Of a stretch of 64,000 nucleotides of DNA, positions 51,292-59,102 are shown piece by piece. The translations under genes and the position numbers were made by a program. The stretch comes from Pseudochelatococcus lubricantis (GTDB taxonomy: Bacteria > Pseudomonadota > Alphaproteobacteria > Rhizobiales > Beijerinckiaceae). The stretch spans positions 124,001-188,000 of the forward strand of contig NZ_JBHLXC010000002.1 of assembly GCF_042432495.1 (NCBI RefSeq), written 5' to 3'. A model generated the notes under the pieces. The model was not told where the DNA came from and searched no databases. It saw only the letters and a program-made list of their open reading frames with translations. Position 1 is the first letter of the stretch, and the number at the start of each line of letters is the position of its first letter.

Positions 51292-52575
51292 TCACTTGTC
51301 CAGCGCGACGCTGCGGTCGATGGTGATGCCGAAGCCGGACAACCCGACGTAGCCGCGTTGCGTCGAGGTGACGTTGTCGATGGAGGTGACGCCGAGGTCT
51401 CGCAGGATCTGCGCGCCGAGGCCCACTTCGTGCCATTGCTGCGCGCGCTGCGCCTCCGTTCCCTCCAGCACGTCCGGCCGCTTCACCGGCACGCCGGCGG
51501 TGCCGTCGCGCAGGTAGACGAGCACGCCCCTTCCCTGCTGGCGGAAATAGTCCAGCGCCCGGTGCAGCAGCTTGCCGCCGAAAATGTCGCCGATGACGTC
51601 CGCCCGGTGCAGCCGCGCGGGCACGCCGCGCCCGTCGCCAATGCCGCCGTAGACAAAGGCGAAGTGCTGCACGTCGTCGAAAGGCGTGATGTAGGCATAG
51701 CCGGTCATCTCGCCGATATCCGTCTGCACGGAGAAGGTACTGACACGCTCAACCAGCTTCTCCCGCGCCTGGCGAAAGGCGATGAGATCGGCGACGGAGA
51801 TGCGCTTCAGGTTGTGTTCGCGGGCAAAGGCCTCGATCTGCGCGCCCTTCATCACCGTGCCGTCGTCGTTGGCGAGTTCGCAGATCGTGCCGACAGGCGG
51901 CAGGCCGGCGAGGCGGCACAGGTCCACCGCCGCCTCGGTATGGCCGGAGCGCATCAGCACGCCGCCGTCGCGGGCGATGAGCGGAAAGACATGCCCCGGA
52001 CGGACGAAATCGTTCGGCCCCATGTTGTTGTTGGCGAGCGCGCGCACGGTGTTGGAGCGCTGCTCGGCGGAAATGCCGGTGGTAAGCCCGTGACGCGCGT
52101 CCACGGAGACGGTGAACGCGGTGCCGAGCGGCGCGTCGTTGGAGGCCACCATGGGCTCCAGCCGCAGCCGGCGCGCTTCCTCCAGCGACAGCGGGGCGCA
52201 GACGATGCCGCAAGTGTGGCGGATGATGAAGGCCATCTTCTCCGGCGTACACAGGGAGGCGGCGCAGATCAGATCGCCTTCGTTTTCGCGATCGTCGTCA
52301 TCGGTGACAACGACAATGTCGCCACGCGCAAAGGCCTCAATGGCTTCTGTAACCGACTGGGTCATCATATTCTCCTGAGCGCCGTGGCTGCCGAGAAAGT
52401 CGTTCGGCGTCACGGCTCCGCGCGTCTCGCGCAGAACGAGTTCGGCCGTCTCGCGCGAGAGCCAGCCGGCCGGGTTGTTGCAAAGCTGCGTCACCGCGCC
52501 CGGCGTCACACCGATGCGCCGCGCGAACGCCACGCGCGTGATTCCGTTCCTGTCGAGCCAATCCGCAAGCTTCAT
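51292..52575 (-). CDS. ribB: HTH-RibBX: helix-turn-helix fused to 3,4-dihydroxy-2-butanone-4-phosphate synthase
   Basis: Three parts in 427 aa. Residues 1-60 form a Cro/YdaS-like helix-turn-helix (WLDRNGITRVAFARRIGV, PGAVTQLCNN). Residues 80-275 are an intact RibB with the acidic loop DDDDRENEGDL and HTEAAVDLC. Residues 285-427 resemble GTP cyclohydrolase II but lack its zinc cysteines (VIGDIFGGKLLHR where active enzymes have C...C-x-C), the RibBX type. An AGGAG stands six bases before an internal ATG at 52365, so a shorter RibBX without the HTH is probably also made. The upstream ATG at 52575 has no ribosome site. A 21-bp palindrome precedes it. Confidence 0.93.
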   Translation of the reverse strand: MKLADWLDRNGITRVAFARRIGVTPGAVTQLCNNPAGWLSRETAELVLRETRGAVTPNDFLGSHGAQENMMTQSVTEAIEAFARGDIVVVTDDDDRENEGDLICAASLCTPEKMAFIIRHTCGIVCAPLSLEEARRLRLEPMVASNDAPLGTAFTVSVDARHGLTTGISAEQRSNTVRALANNNMGPNDFVRPGHVFPLIARDGGVLMRSGHTEAAVDLCRLAGLPPVGTICELANDDGTVMKGAQIEAFAREHNLKRISVADLIAFRQAREKLVERVSTFSVQTDIGEMTGYAYITPFDDVQHFAFVYGGIGDGRGVPARLHRADVIGDIFGGKLLHRALDYFRQQGRGVLVYLRDGTAGVPVKRPDVLEGTEAQRAQQWHEVGLGAQILRDLGVTSIDNVTSTQRGYVGLSGFGITIDRSVALDK

Positions 52576-52597
52576 AGGCAAACGCTAGAATACGTCT

Positions 52598-52618
52598 GAT
52601 TTTAGTTCAACTAAAATC
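52598..52618. promoter_or_regulatory. 21-bp perfect palindrome before HTH-ribBX
   Basis: GATTTTAGTT, C, AACTAAAATC: ten-base arms with perfect symmetry, ending 23 bp before the ATG at 52575. It is AT-rich in a GC-rich region and looks like an operator. The protein's own HTH is an obvious candidate ligand; this is inference. Confidence 0.7.
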
Positions 52619-52654
52619 GACGCATATGCAACAGCCTGTGCGATTGAGCACAGA

Positions 52655-53773
52655 TCAATGATCGGGGAACGGCCACTCGGGCGACTCCCCGACCTGTCCG
52701 CGATGGCGCAGGTAATGGTCGGCAATGGCGCAGGCAACCATGGCCTCGCCCACCGGCACGGCGCGGATGCCGACGCAGGGATCGTGACGGCCCTTGGTCA
52801 GCACCTCGGCTTCCGCGCCGCTGCGATCGACGCTGCGGCGCGGTGTCAGAATGGACGACGTGGGCTTGACGGCGAAGCGGGCGACGATCGGCTGACCGGT
52901 GGAAATGCCGCCCAGGATACCGCCGGCGTGGTTGGCGAGAAAGCTCGGCCCGCCCTGGTTGCCGGGGCGCATCTCGTCGGCATTCTCCTCGCCGGTCAGC
53001 GCCGCGGCGGCGAAACCCTCGCCGATCTCGACGCCCTTCACCGCATTGATGCTCATCAGCAGCGCGGCGATATCGGCATCGAGCTTGCCGTAGAGCGGCG
53101 CGCCGAGGCCCACGGGCACACCCTCGGCCACGATCTCGATCACCGCGCCCACGGACGAGCCGCTCTTGCGGATGCCGTCGAGATAATTGCCGAACACTTC
53201 CGCCGCCACCGCGTCCGGCGTGAAGAAGGGGTTGCGGGCAACCTCGTCCCAGTCCCAGCGCTCGCGGTCGATGACGTGGGGGCCGATCTGCACGAGCGCG
53301 CCGCGCACCGAGAGCCCCGGCACGACCTTGCGGGCGATGGCGCCCGCCGCCACCCGCATCGCCGTCTCGCGCGCCGAGGAGCGCCCGCCGCCCCGATAGT
53401 CGCGGATGCCGTACTTGGCATCGTAGACATAGTCCGCGTGGCCGGGCCGGTAGGTGTTGCGGATGTCGCCGTAATCCTTGGAGCGCTGGTCGACGTTGTC
53501 GATGATCAGGCCGACGGGGGTGCCCGTCGTTACCTGCCCGCCGGTCCGCGGATCCGTGAAGACACCGGAAACGATTCGCACCTGGTCCGGCTCCTGCCGC
53601 TGGGTGGTGTAGCGCGACTGGCCGGGACGGCGGCGGTCAAGCTCGGCCTGGATATCGGCTTCCGTCAGCGGAATGCGGGGCGGCACGCCGTCGACCACCG
53701 CGCCGATCAGCGGCCCATGGCTCTCGCCGAAGGTAGTGACCCGAAACAGGTGGCCGAAGGTGTTGTGCGACAT
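52655..53773 (-). CDS. aroC: Chorismate synthase
   Basis: Last step of the shikimate pathway, forming chorismate with reduced FMN. The 372-aa protein has the signatures GESHGPLIGAVVDGVPP, RPGHADYVYDAKYG, RGGGRSSARETA and late RHDPCVGIRAVPV. An upstream GGAT is six bases before the ATG. Its need for FMN ties it loosely to the adjacent riboflavin gene, 73 bp downstream, though the palindrome lies between them. Confidence 0.97.
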   Translation of the reverse strand: MSHNTFGHLFRVTTFGESHGPLIGAVVDGVPPRIPLTEADIQAELDRRRPGQSRYTTQRQEPDQVRIVSGVFTDPRTGGQVTTGTPVGLIIDNVDQRSKDYGDIRNTYRPGHADYVYDAKYGIRDYRGGGRSSARETAMRVAAGAIARKVVPGLSVRGALVQIGPHVIDRERWDWDEVARNPFFTPDAVAAEVFGNYLDGIRKSGSSVGAVIEIVAEGVPVGLGAPLYGKLDADIAALLMSINAVKGVEIGEGFAAAALTGEENADEMRPGNQGGPSFLANHAGGILGGISTGQPIVARFAVKPTSSILTPRRSVDRSGAEAEVLTKGRHDPCVGIRAVPVGEAMVACAIADHYLRHRGQVGESPEWPFPDH

Positions 53774-54133
53774 GTTCGTTCATCCACAGCGTCAAAAAAA
53801 TACGGATTGTTTCCTGATAAACGATGCCGCGCCCCGTTGATAGAGCGCCGGGGGCGGAGACGGCCGCCGAGGCCCGCCGGACGGCGGATATCCGCCATGG
53901 ATGCATCAGGGAAATTGCCTAAAAAGTAAGCAGTATTTGCCCGCCGCAGGCTTCCGCAGACCCCTTCTGATGCGGGGGTGCACAATGGGCGGCATGCCTC
54001 TGACGCATAATGCATCAATCCTGCCAATTGCATCCACGCAGCGTCGGCGCCCTGCAGGGCAACGATTCAGGCATTAAGAAGGCGAAATTCATGCCCTGCC
54101 GGACTCCGACTTCCCTGCCCGTGCAATTGAGAA

Positions 54134-54148
54134 ATGCAAAATTTGCAT
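54134..54148. promoter_or_regulatory. 15-bp palindrome upstream of the small RNA
   Basis: ATGCAAA, A, TTTGCAT: perfect seven-base arms. It overlaps where the -35 of the small RNA promoter should be, so a regulator bound here would block or aid transcription. Confidence 0.5.
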
Positions 54149-54159
54149 AGACAACCTCT

Positions 54160-54168
54160 TGCTATATT
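54160..54168 (+). promoter_or_regulatory. Extended -10 of the small RNA
   Basis: TGCTATATT: an extended -10 (TG-N-TATATT, also reading CTATAT as in rhizobial promoters). No good -35 is spaced 16-18 bp upstream; an activator at the palindrome 54134-54148 could compensate. Confidence 0.5.
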
Positions 54169-54174
54169 TTCCAA

Positions 54175-54275
54175 TCCGGGTATTGTTGCATTGCGGTATG
54201 GCTCTGCCTGCCGCTGCCCTTCTTGGGCGTTTCCTCCCTAGACTTGGGCCGCATGTTTACATGTGGCCCTTTTTT
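54175..54275 (+). ncRNA. Candidate anti-Shine-Dalgarno small RNA (suhB/alpha-r14-like)
   Basis: About 100 nt. In order: stem-loop GCGG...CCGC (54193-54214), stem-loop GCCC-TTCTT-GGGC (54216-54228, wait-free tight hairpin), a single-stranded TTTCCTCCC (54230-54238) and a strong terminator. The TTTCCTCCC stretch is complementary to ribosome-binding sites of the GGGAGG type and is the hallmark of the alphaproteobacterial suhB/alpha-r14 family, which silences mRNAs by pairing over the start region. The 5' end is set from the -10 at 54163. The family name is from memory of the motif, so treat it as probable. Confidence 0.6.
54246..54275 (+). terminator. Intrinsic terminator of the small RNA
   Basis: GGGCCGCATGT, TT, ACATGTGGCCC: 11 bp with one G-T pair, followed by six T. 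It points along the plus strand, against both flanking genes, so it must end a separate plus-strand transcript. Confidence 0.88.
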
Positions 54276-54316
54276 CTTGTCAGGCCCCCTGTCCTTTGCC
54301 GGGCATCGGCGGCGGC

Positions 54317-54715
54317 TTACTCCGGCAGCGCTTCTATGATGACGAAGGCCTGCGCCAGCGGCGGATCGTCGGTGAGGGAAACGTGGACGACCGCCCGGTG
54401 ACCGTCGGGCAGCAGCTCCGAGAGGCGCTCCGCCGCACCGCCTGTGAGCCGCATGGTCGGCTTGCCGCCCGGCAGGTTGACCACCTCCATGTCCCGCCAG
54501 AAAACCCCGCGCGCCATGCCGGTGCCCAGCGCCTTGGCGCAGGCTTCCTTCGCGGCGAAGCGGCGCGCATAGGAGGGCGCCCGCGCCGCCCGCCTGTCGG
54601 AACGCGCCCGTTCCCCTTCCGTGAAGACCCGATGCGTGAAACGCTCGCCGAAGCGTTCCAGCGTGCGGGTGATGCGGTCGATGTCGCACAGATCGGAGCC
54701 GATACCGATGATCAT
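54317..54715 (-). CDS. acpS: Holo-[acyl-carrier-protein] synthase
   Basis: Attaches 4'-phosphopantetheine to ACP. The 132-aa protein begins MIIGIGSDLCDIDRI with the Mg-binding Asp8 and carries FAAKEACAKALGTG with the catalytic Glu and Lys, then VHVSLTDD. Length is normal. In many relatives it lies in a pdxJ-acpS-lepB cluster; here it is alone between the small RNA and rpsF. Confidence 0.96.
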   Translation of the reverse strand: MIIGIGSDLCDIDRITRTLERFGERFTHRVFTEGERARSDRRAARAPSYARRFAAKEACAKALGTGMARGVFWRDMEVVNLPGGKPTMRLTGGAAERLSELLPDGHRAVVHVSLTDDPPLAQAFVIIEALPE

Positions 54716-54806
54716 GCCTTGTCCTTTCTCCTGCCGCCTGCTTCCTTATATATGAAGCCTCGCGCGAGCGCTCCGCAGGCAGGGGCGGAAAATTGCCCGG
54801 GGCAGC

Positions 54807-54835
54807 TTGCTTTCCGCCCGCTTGTCGTGTATTGG
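54807..54835 (+). promoter_or_regulatory. Promoter candidate for rpsF operon
   Basis: TTGCTT (54807-54812), 17 bases, TATTGG (54830-54835). Spacing is ideal, both hexamers are imperfect. It would give a leader of about 170 nt, long enough for autogenous control by S6-S18. Confidence 0.4.
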
Positions 54836-55010
54836 GCCTGCTTCTCGTTGTCTCCGGCCGGGGGCTGAACGGACGGTGCCTTGCGGCATGAGGGTGCTCC
54901 CTTTTCGTCCCGTGTCTCCGCCTTCGACGCAACACCACTCGGGCCTTGGTGACGAGGCTCGAAGGGCTTGGCGCCGGAACGACGGTCGAAAACAGGATTG
55001 AAAGGCCACT

Positions 55011-55475
55011 ATGTCTTTATACGAGCATATCTTTCTGGCGCGTCCGGACGTGACGTCGCAGCAGGTCGAGGCGCTTGTCGAGCAGTACAAGGGCATCATC
55101 GAGACGAACGGCGGCAAGGTCACCAAGATCGAGCCGTGGGGCATCAAGTCCCTCGCCTACCGCATCCGCAAGAACCGCAAGGCGCACTTCACGCTGCTCA
55201 ACGTCGACGCCCCGTCCGCGGCGCTGGCCGAGGTCGAGCGCCTGCAGCGCATCAACGAGGACGTGCTGCGCTCGCTGACCATCCGTGTCGAGGAGCTTGA
55301 GGAAGGCCCGTCCGTCATGCTGCAGAAGCGCGACCGCGACGACCGCCGCGAGCGTGACGGCGGCGGCTTCGAGCGCGGCGGCGGCCGGTTCGACCGCGGC
55401 GATCGTGGTGACCGCGGCCCCCGCCGTGAGCGCCCGCGTGACGACTTTGAAGCTGAAGAATCGGAGGAGAACTGA
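55011..55475 (+). CDS. rpsF: 30S ribosomal protein S6
   Basis: Small-subunit protein that forms a complex with S18. The 154-aa protein has the normal S6 fold in the first 95 residues (YEHIFLARPDVTSQQVEALV, KSLAYRIRKNRKAHF) and then a long Arg/Gly/Asp-rich tail typical of alphaproteobacteria. It is first in rpsF-rpsR-DUF2232-rplI. The start has AAAGG upstream. Confidence 0.97.
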   Translation: MSLYEHIFLARPDVTSQQVEALVEQYKGIIETNGGKVTKIEPWGIKSLAYRIRKNRKAHFTLLNVDAPSAALAEVERLQRINEDVLRSLTIRVEELEEGPSVMLQKRDRDDRRERDGGGFERGGGRFDRGDRGDRGPRRERPRDDFEAEESEEN

Positions 55476-55477
55476 TC

Positions 55478-55720
55478 ATGACGACCGCAGCGGCTCCCCG
55501 TCGCCCCTTCTTCCGCCGTCGCAAGACCTGCCCGTTCTCCGGCGCCAACGCTCCGAAGATCGACTACAAGGACACGCGCCTGCTGTCGCGCTACATCTCG
55601 GAGCGCGGCAAGATCGTTCCCTCGCGCATCACCGCCGTGTCGGCCAAGAAGCAGCGCGAACTCGCACAGGCGATCAAGCGCGCGCGCTTCCTTGGCCTGC
55701 TGCCCTACGTGATCGCGTAA
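55478..55720 (+). CDS. rpsR: 30S ribosomal protein S18
   Basis: Partner of S6 on the platform of the small subunit. The 80-aa protein contains FFRRRKTCPFSG, IDYKDTRLLSRYISERGKI and KQRELAQAIKRARFLGLLPY, all typical. It starts two bases after the rpsF stop, so translation is coupled. The single Cys in KTCPF is normal for this group. Confidence 0.98.
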   Translation: MTTAAAPRRPFFRRRKTCPFSGANAPKIDYKDTRLLSRYISERGKIVPSRITAVSAKKQRELAQAIKRARFLGLLPYVIA

Positions 55721-55873
55721 GCGGCACCTGAACGAACCACGGGCCGCGCGGGCGAAACCGCGCGACCCGTCACGAGACGAAATGAACAAGTCGCCTTCCG
55801 TCGTGCAGCGCCGGAAGGTTTGTTGGGGCGGCAGACGCTTCTAACCCTGCAAAAGCAGTGGGACAGCTGGACG

Positions 55874-56821
55874 ATGACAAGGATTTCCCTGATCGGCGCG
55901 GGCGCGGGCCTGGTTTCCGCGCTTCTGTTCGGCGTGGTGGCGACGCTGTCACCGCTTGGCCTGCTGCTGTCCTATGTCGCCCCCCTCCCCGTCCTGATCG
56001 CTGCTCTCGGCTGGAATCACCGTGCCGGGCTGGTTGCTTCCGCTGTTGGCGCGGTCGTGAGCGCCATCGTCCTCGCGCCCGCCGCCGGGGCCGTGTTCGC
56101 CGTTGCCGTCGGCCTGCCGGCGTGGTGGCTGGCGTATCTCGCCCTGCTCGGGCGCCCGGACAGCGCCGGCCGGATCGAGTGGTATCCGCTTGGGCGCATC
56201 CTGGTGTGGGTGGCGGCCACAGCCGCCCTCATCACGCTGATCGGCGCCATCGCGCTCGGCCCTTCCTATGAAACCTACCGGAACAGCCTTGAAGAGCTGA
56301 TTCGCGCGCTGGCCGGCGCGGAACTGTCGACGACCCTGCCGGACGATGCCGATACGGAACAGTTCGTGCGCCTCGTCGCCACAGCCGTGCCCGCCGTCGC
56401 GGCGATGACCTTCGTCTTCATGCTGGTGATCAACCTGTGGCTCGCCGCCTTCACCGTCCGGGTATCGGGACGGCTGCCGCGGCCATGGCCTTCCCTGCCC
56501 GATACCCTCATGCCGCGCACCTCGCTCGCGATCGCGGGTGGCGCGGTTGCAGCGGCGGCCGTTCTGCCCGGCTATGCGGGTTTGACGGCGATAGCGGTTC
56601 TGGGCGGCTTCGCCGCGGCCTTCGCGCTGCAGGGGCTCGCGGCGATCCATGCGGCGACCCGGGGCAACCGGGCGCGGCCGGCGCTGCTGGCGCTCCTCTA
56701 TCTGTCGCTGCTGCTGTTGTCGGTCTGGATCATCGTCATTCTGGCAGGCACGGGCGCGGCCGCCGTCGCATTGAAGGCCCGGCCCGGCCGTGCGCCCCAA
56801 CCGCCCGGCAACCCGAATTGA
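55874..56821 (+). CDS. DUF2232 membrane protein
   Basis: A 315-aa hydrophobic protein with about eight membrane helices of the DUF2232/YybS type. It sits between rpsR and rplI, its usual place in Hyphomicrobiales. The family is thought to be a transporter or sporulation-like membrane protein, but no function is shown in alphaproteobacteria. I start at 55874 (MTRISLIGAG); the frame is open from 55820. A 43-bp gap leads to rplI. Confidence 0.85.
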   Translation: MTRISLIGAGAGLVSALLFGVVATLSPLGLLLSYVAPLPVLIAALGWNHRAGLVASAVGAVVSAIVLAPAAGAVFAVAVGLPAWWLAYLALLGRPDSAGRIEWYPLGRILVWVAATAALITLIGAIALGPSYETYRNSLEELIRALAGAELSTTLPDDADTEQFVRLVATAVPAVAAMTFVFMLVINLWLAAFTVRVSGRLPRPWPSLPDTLMPRTSLAIAGGAVAAAAVLPGYAGLTAIAVLGGFAAAFALQGLAAIHAATRGNRARPALLALLYLSLLLLSVWIIVILAGTGAAAVALKARPGRAPQPPGNPN

Positions 56822-56864
56822 ATCTGAAACTGAACGAAAAGACACTCTAAAAGGAGAAATAACA

Positions 56865-57434
56865 ATGGAAGTCATCCTGCTTGAGCGCGTTTCCCACCTC
56901 GGCCAGATCGGCGACACGGTGCGCGTGAAGGACGGTTATGCCCGCAATTTCCTGCTGCCGCGCGGCAAGGCGCTGCGCGCGACGGACACCAACAAGAAGC
57001 GCTTCGAGAACCAGCGCGCCCAGCTTGAAGCCCGTAACCTCGAACTGCGCACGGAAGCCGCAGCCGTCGGCGAGAAGCTCGGCGGGCAGACTTTCGTGCT
57101 CATCCGTCAGGCCGGCGAGTCGGGCGTGCTGTACGGTTCGGTCGCGACCCGCGACGTCGCCGAAGTGCTGACGCAGGGCGGCTTCACCGTCAACCGCCAG
57201 CAGATCGTCCTGCACACGCCGATCAAGACGCTCGGCCTGCACGCGGTGCCGGTGGCGCTGCATCCGGAAGTCGAGGTGACGGTGACGCTGAACGTCGCCC
57301 GCAGCCCCGAGGAGGCCGAACGTCAGGGCCGTGGCGAGGAAGTCATCGCCCGTGAGGAGATCGACCTCGACGAACTCGGCCTCGAAGTCGGCGCGGCGCT
57401 CGCCGATGCCGCCGGCGAAGACGACGAAGCATAA
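56865..57434 (+). CDS. rplI: 50S ribosomal protein L9
   Basis: Binds 23S rRNA near the L1 stalk. The 189-aa protein has the N-terminal domain MEVILLERVSHLGQIGDTV and VKDGYARNFLLPRGKA, the long linker helix and a C-terminal domain with the acidic Asp/Glu-rich tail found in alphaproteobacteria. AAGGAG is ten bases before the ATG at 56865. A strong terminator follows. Confidence 0.98.
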   Translation: MEVILLERVSHLGQIGDTVRVKDGYARNFLLPRGKALRATDTNKKRFENQRAQLEARNLELRTEAAAVGEKLGGQTFVLIRQAGESGVLYGSVATRDVAEVLTQGGFTVNRQQIVLHTPIKTLGLHAVPVALHPEVEVTVTLNVARSPEEAERQGRGEEVIAREEIDLDELGLEVGAALADAAGEDDEA

Positions 57435-57506
57435 CATCCGCAATTGCGGGGCGGCGACAAAATTGTCGCCGGCAATCGTCCGGAAACGGACTGCTGATCA
57501 TGTTGG

Positions 57507-57539
57507 CGGGGGGCGCGACGACGCCCCCCGTTGTTTTTT
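57507..57539 (+). terminator. Intrinsic terminator of the rpsF-rplI operon
   Basis: CGGGGGGCG, six-base loop, CGCCCCCCG, followed by TTGTTTTTT. It is 72 bp past rplI. Confidence 0.93.
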
Positions 57540-57634
57540 GTCCGAATGGGATTACCTTGCGAACTGGAGGGCGGCGATCCCGAATTCATGCGGGAATGAA
57601 CGAATGGAGTGAACATAAGCATACGGAGTCGGGC

Positions 57635-58978
57635 ATGGAAAAATTGCTGCGGTTCGTTCTCACTCACCTGATCCGATCGGGGTCGCTGACTGTGTCGGTG
57701 GCCGCGCATCCGCCATTTACCGTCGGCGACGGGTCTGGTCCCCCGCTTGCCATGCATCTGAAGACAGACCGCGCCGTCCGCCGCCTGCTGCGCAACCCGG
57801 ACCTGCGGATCGGCGAGCTTTACATGGACGGCGAACTGGAAATCCGGCAGGGCGATATCGGCGAGTTTCTGGCACTCGCGATGCGCAACTACAACGCCGC
57901 CGACACCATCCTGCCCGTGCGGCTGACGCGCTGGTGGCGCCGGATATTCCGGACGTTCGCGCAGCTCAACTTCATCGGGCGCTCCCGCCGCAACGTGGCG
58001 CATCACTACGATCTTGACGGCCGCCTCTACAAGCTGTTCCTCGACCGCGACCTCCAGTACTCCTGCGCCTACTTCGAGAACCTCGGCGCGCCATGCACGC
58101 TGGCGAGCGAGAACGGCCGCAACGTCGCCGAAACGCCGGCCGGCGGTGTGCCGGACCCGGATGGCCTTGAAGCGGCGCAACTCGCCAAGAAACGCCACAT
58201 CGCCGCCAAGCTGGTGATGAAGCCGGGATACAAGGTGCTCGACATCGGCAGCGGCTGGGGCGGCATGGCGCTTTATCTGGCGCGGCTTTGCGGCGCTTCC
58301 GTCACCGGTGTCACCCTGTCCCGGGAGCAGCTCGGCGTCTCGCAGGCCCGGGCGCAGGAACTCGGCGTCGCGGATCGGGCGCAGTTCGCGCTGGCGGACT
58401 ACCGCACGCTGAACGCCACCTACGATCGCATCGTCTCGGTCGGCATGTTCGAGCATGTCGGCGTGCCGTGGTATCAGGTGTTTTTCGACAAGGCGGCGAA
58501 GCTGCTCGCGGATAACGGCGTGATGCTGCTGCACGCCATCGGGCGGATGGACGGGGCGGGCAGCACCAACCCGTGGATCGCCCGTTACATTTTCCCCGGC
58601 GGCTACATCCCGGCGCTCTCCGAAGTGCTTCCGGCCATCGAGCGTGCGGGGCTCGTCGTCACGGACATCGAAATCCTGCGCCTGCATTACGCCGAAACCC
58701 TCAAGGCATGGCGGCGGCGGTTCCACGCCCGGCGCGACGAGGTGCTGGCGCTGTTCGACGAGCGCTTCTTCCGCATGTTCGACTTCTACCTGGCGGGCTC
58801 CGAGATGGCCTTCCGGCACGACGGCATGATGGTGTTTCAGATACAGCTCGCGCGGCGGCAGGACGCAGTGCCCCTCACCCGCGACTATATCGCCCGGCAG
58901 GAGGCGATGCTGCGCCGGCGCGAGGCGGAGCTTCTGGCGCAGGACAACGACGGCGGCCTGCGGCAGGCGGGCGAGTGA
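57635..58978 (+). CDS. cfa: Cyclopropane-fatty-acyl-phospholipid synthase
   Basis: Methylates the cis double bond of membrane phospholipid acyl chains with S-adenosylmethionine. The 447-aa protein has the N-terminal lipid-binding region (IGELYMDGELE) and the SAM domain with VLDIGSGWGGMALYLA, VTLSREQ, FEHVGVPWYQVFF and NPWIARYIFPGGYIP. The start at 57635 has GGAG six bases upstream; the frame is open from 57500, so 57596 is an alternative. It is not usually between rplI and dnaB. Confidence 0.93.
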   Translation: MEKLLRFVLTHLIRSGSLTVSVAAHPPFTVGDGSGPPLAMHLKTDRAVRRLLRNPDLRIGELYMDGELEIRQGDIGEFLALAMRNYNAADTILPVRLTRWWRRIFRTFAQLNFIGRSRRNVAHHYDLDGRLYKLFLDRDLQYSCAYFENLGAPCTLASENGRNVAETPAGGVPDPDGLEAAQLAKKRHIAAKLVMKPGYKVLDIGSGWGGMALYLARLCGASVTGVTLSREQLGVSQARAQELGVADRAQFALADYRTLNATYDRIVSVGMFEHVGVPWYQVFFDKAAKLLADNGVMLLHAIGRMDGAGSTNPWIARYIFPGGYIPALSEVLPAIERAGLVVTDIEILRLHYAETLKAWRRRFHARRDEVLALFDERFFRMFDFYLAGSEMAFRHDGMMVFQIQLARRQDAVPLTRDYIARQEAMLRRREAELLAQDNDGGLRQAGE

Positions 58979-59102
58979 CCCGCAGGTGCATTGCGGGGAA
59001 ACGTCCCTTCCCGGCGGTTCGGGAGTACCCCGCCGCCGGGAATCTCTCTACGATGACGGGTGAGTCGCAATCGTGGGAAATCCGCGCGCCGGTGGGGTGG
59101 GA

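Larger units (their letters stand above)
53774..54316. other. Gap of 543 bp between aroC and acpS, holding a small RNA
   Basis: The left part (53774-54130) carries the aroC promoter region, with T- and A-runs near 53785-53830, and the palindrome-like GCATAATGC at about 54005. The right part holds the small RNA and its control elements. No protein gene seen. Confidence 0.55.
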
